Shown: positions 63,064-64,000 of the stretch, piece after piece
Layout: every line of letters starts with the position of its first letter
Position numbering within the stretch: position 1 is the first letter of the stretch
DNA from: Cylindrospermum sp. FACHB-282
GTDB taxonomy: Bacteria; Cyanobacteriota; Cyanobacteriia; Cyanobacteriales; Nostocaceae
DNA length: 64,000 nucleotides
Assembly: GCF_014697195.1 (NCBI RefSeq)
Contig: NZ_JACJRJ010000034.1
Location: forward strand, 1 to 64,000
Reading direction: 5' to 3'
Translations under genes and position numbers: made by a program
Notes under the pieces: generated by a model
Database searches by the model: none
Seen by the model: only the letters and a program-made list of their open reading frames with translations
Told to the model about the DNA's origin: nothing

Positions 63064-63990
63064 ATGCACTTTCTTGTTACAGGCGGCGCTGGCTTTATTG
63101 GCTCTCATGTTACCGAACAATTATTATCTGAAGGTCATAGAGTAACGGTTGTTGACAACCTTAAAACTGGTAGCTTCCAGAATTTACAGGAGCATCCCCG
63201 GCTCAAATTTATCGAGAAAGATATATTAGCTTGTAAGCCTGAAGATTTTACCACACCAATTGACGGAATTGCTCACTTAGCAGCAACGGCATCAGTTGCA
63301 GAATCTTGGTTGCATCCTTTAGCGGCTCATCATAATAATCTTTCTGCAACTATTGCTGTAATTCAGTTATGTCAAGTTCTGAAAATTCCCCGCTTGGTGT
63401 TTACTAGTTCTGCTGCTGTTTATGGTAATCCTATTCAGCTGCCGATATCAGAAAATAACCCCACTGCTCCCATTTCTCCCTACGGGTTACAAAAATTGGT
63501 CAGTGAGCAATATGCCAGTTTATTTAGTCAAGAATTTGGCTTGTCTGTAGTCAATCTCAGATTATTTAATGTATTTGGCCCGCGTCAAAGTCCTACCTCT
63601 GCCTATTCTGGTGTTATTTCTATTTTTGTTAACACCATGCAGGAAGGTAAACCGATTACCATGTATGGTGATGGGAATCAAACAAGAGACTTTATTTATG
63701 TTCAGGATGTGGCGATCGCCTTTGCTAAAGCTTTAACAATTTCTCTGGTCAATGGTTCCTGCCTGACATTTAACATAGGCACGGGAAACACCATCTCTCT
63801 GCTCCAGCTTGTAGATGTTCTCCAAGATTGTTTTCCCCATTGGCAACCAGCAGTTAACTTTGCTCCGGCTCGTGTAGGAGATATTCAACATTCCCAAGCT
63901 GATATCACAAAAGCATCTTCACTTTTAGGATTCACTCCTCATTGGTCAGTTAAGTCTTCTATGCCTCTTTTCATCAAATCGCTGATTTAA
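63064..63990 (+). CDS. NAD-dependent epimerase/dehydratase (UDP-glucose 4-epimerase-like)
   Basis: The 308-residue extended short-chain dehydrogenase has the NAD motif VTGGAGFIGSHVTEQLL (residues 5-21), the catalytic Ser in FTSSAAVYGNP, Tyr and Lys in SPYGLQKLVSEQ and the conserved RLFNVFGPRQ. These match nucleotide-sugar 4-epimerases or related dehydratases. It is the last complete gene of the window, 27 bp after the GT2, and supplies an activated sugar for the island. Confidence 0.9.
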   Translation: MHFLVTGGAGFIGSHVTEQLLSEGHRVTVVDNLKTGSFQNLQEHPRLKFIEKDILACKPEDFTTPIDGIAHLAATASVAESWLHPLAAHHNNLSATIAVIQLCQVLKIPRLVFTSSAAVYGNPIQLPISENNPTAPISPYGLQKLVSEQYASLFSQEFGLSVVNLRLFNVFGPRQSPTSAYSGVISIFVNTMQEGKPITMYGDGNQTRDFIYVQDVAIAFAKALTISLVNGSCLTFNIGTGNTISLLQLVDVLQDCFPHWQPAVNFAPARVGDIQHSQADITKASSLLGFTPHWSVKSSMPLFIKSLI

Positions 63991-64000
63991 TGCAGAAGAA

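Noticed and set aside
1-64000. Looked for tRNA and rRNA genes.
   Set aside because: No T-loop GGTTCRA-type cloverleaf or rRNA segment was recognised by eye; a tRNAscan run would settle it.

Overview
The window comes from a filamentous, very probably heterocyst-forming cyanobacterium of the Nostoc/Anabaena type. It has frequent GCGATCGC (HIP1) octamers, many dispersed intergenic repeats, a DevBCA-type exporter, a Pfa/HglE-type glycolipid synthase and a HepA-like polysaccharide exporter. I had no database access, so family assignments rest on motifs read by eye.

Layout. 1-12 kb: mostly housekeeping and small genes (flavoprotein, two tandem membrane paralogues, ferric-reductase-like protein, ketopantoate-reductase-like protein, fasciclin protein, a double-glycine-leader His-rich peptide, murF, a 45-residue membrane peptide, GNAT, histone-deacetylase-like enzyme). 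The left edge holds the first codons of a probable IS607 transposase. 12.8-19.6 kb: gyrA, lnt, a nuclease-like protein and a His/Met-rich lipoprotein. 19.7-37.5 kb (minus strand): a seven-gene lipid/polyketide locus. In transcription order it reads: 2337-residue KS-AT-ACP-ACP-KR-DH synthase, PfaB-like protein with a dead KS and an AT, PfaD-type enoyl reductase, condensation-like acyltransferase, free ACP, TubC-docking protein of unknown function, glycosyltransferase. 38.9-42.9 kb (plus strand, divergent): a small putative DNA-binding protein and a DevB-DevC-DevA exporter. 43-51.7 kb: NagB, HAD phosphatase, PEP-CTERM protein, GT-C-like membrane protein, Dus, a UGM-like flavoprotein, a GT2, and relics of a TnpB and a tyrosine recombinase. 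52.4-64 kb: a compact plus-strand polysaccharide island with five GT2, one GT4, a HepA-like ABC exporter, a methyltransferase, a polysaccharide deacetylase and an epimerase.

How the parts fit. The 19.7-42.9 kb block looks like a self-contained route for making, glycosylating and exporting a long-chain lipid: iterative synthase with trans-acting ER, chain release by an acyltransferase, sugar addition, DevBCA export. No HglB-like thioester reductase or PfaC-like double dehydratase is seen here, so the product may be an ester-linked glycolipid rather than the classic ether-linked heterocyst glycolipid. This is inference. Several short inverted-repeat elements sit in the gaps of this block, one with a clear 7-bp target duplication between devB-like and devC-like genes.
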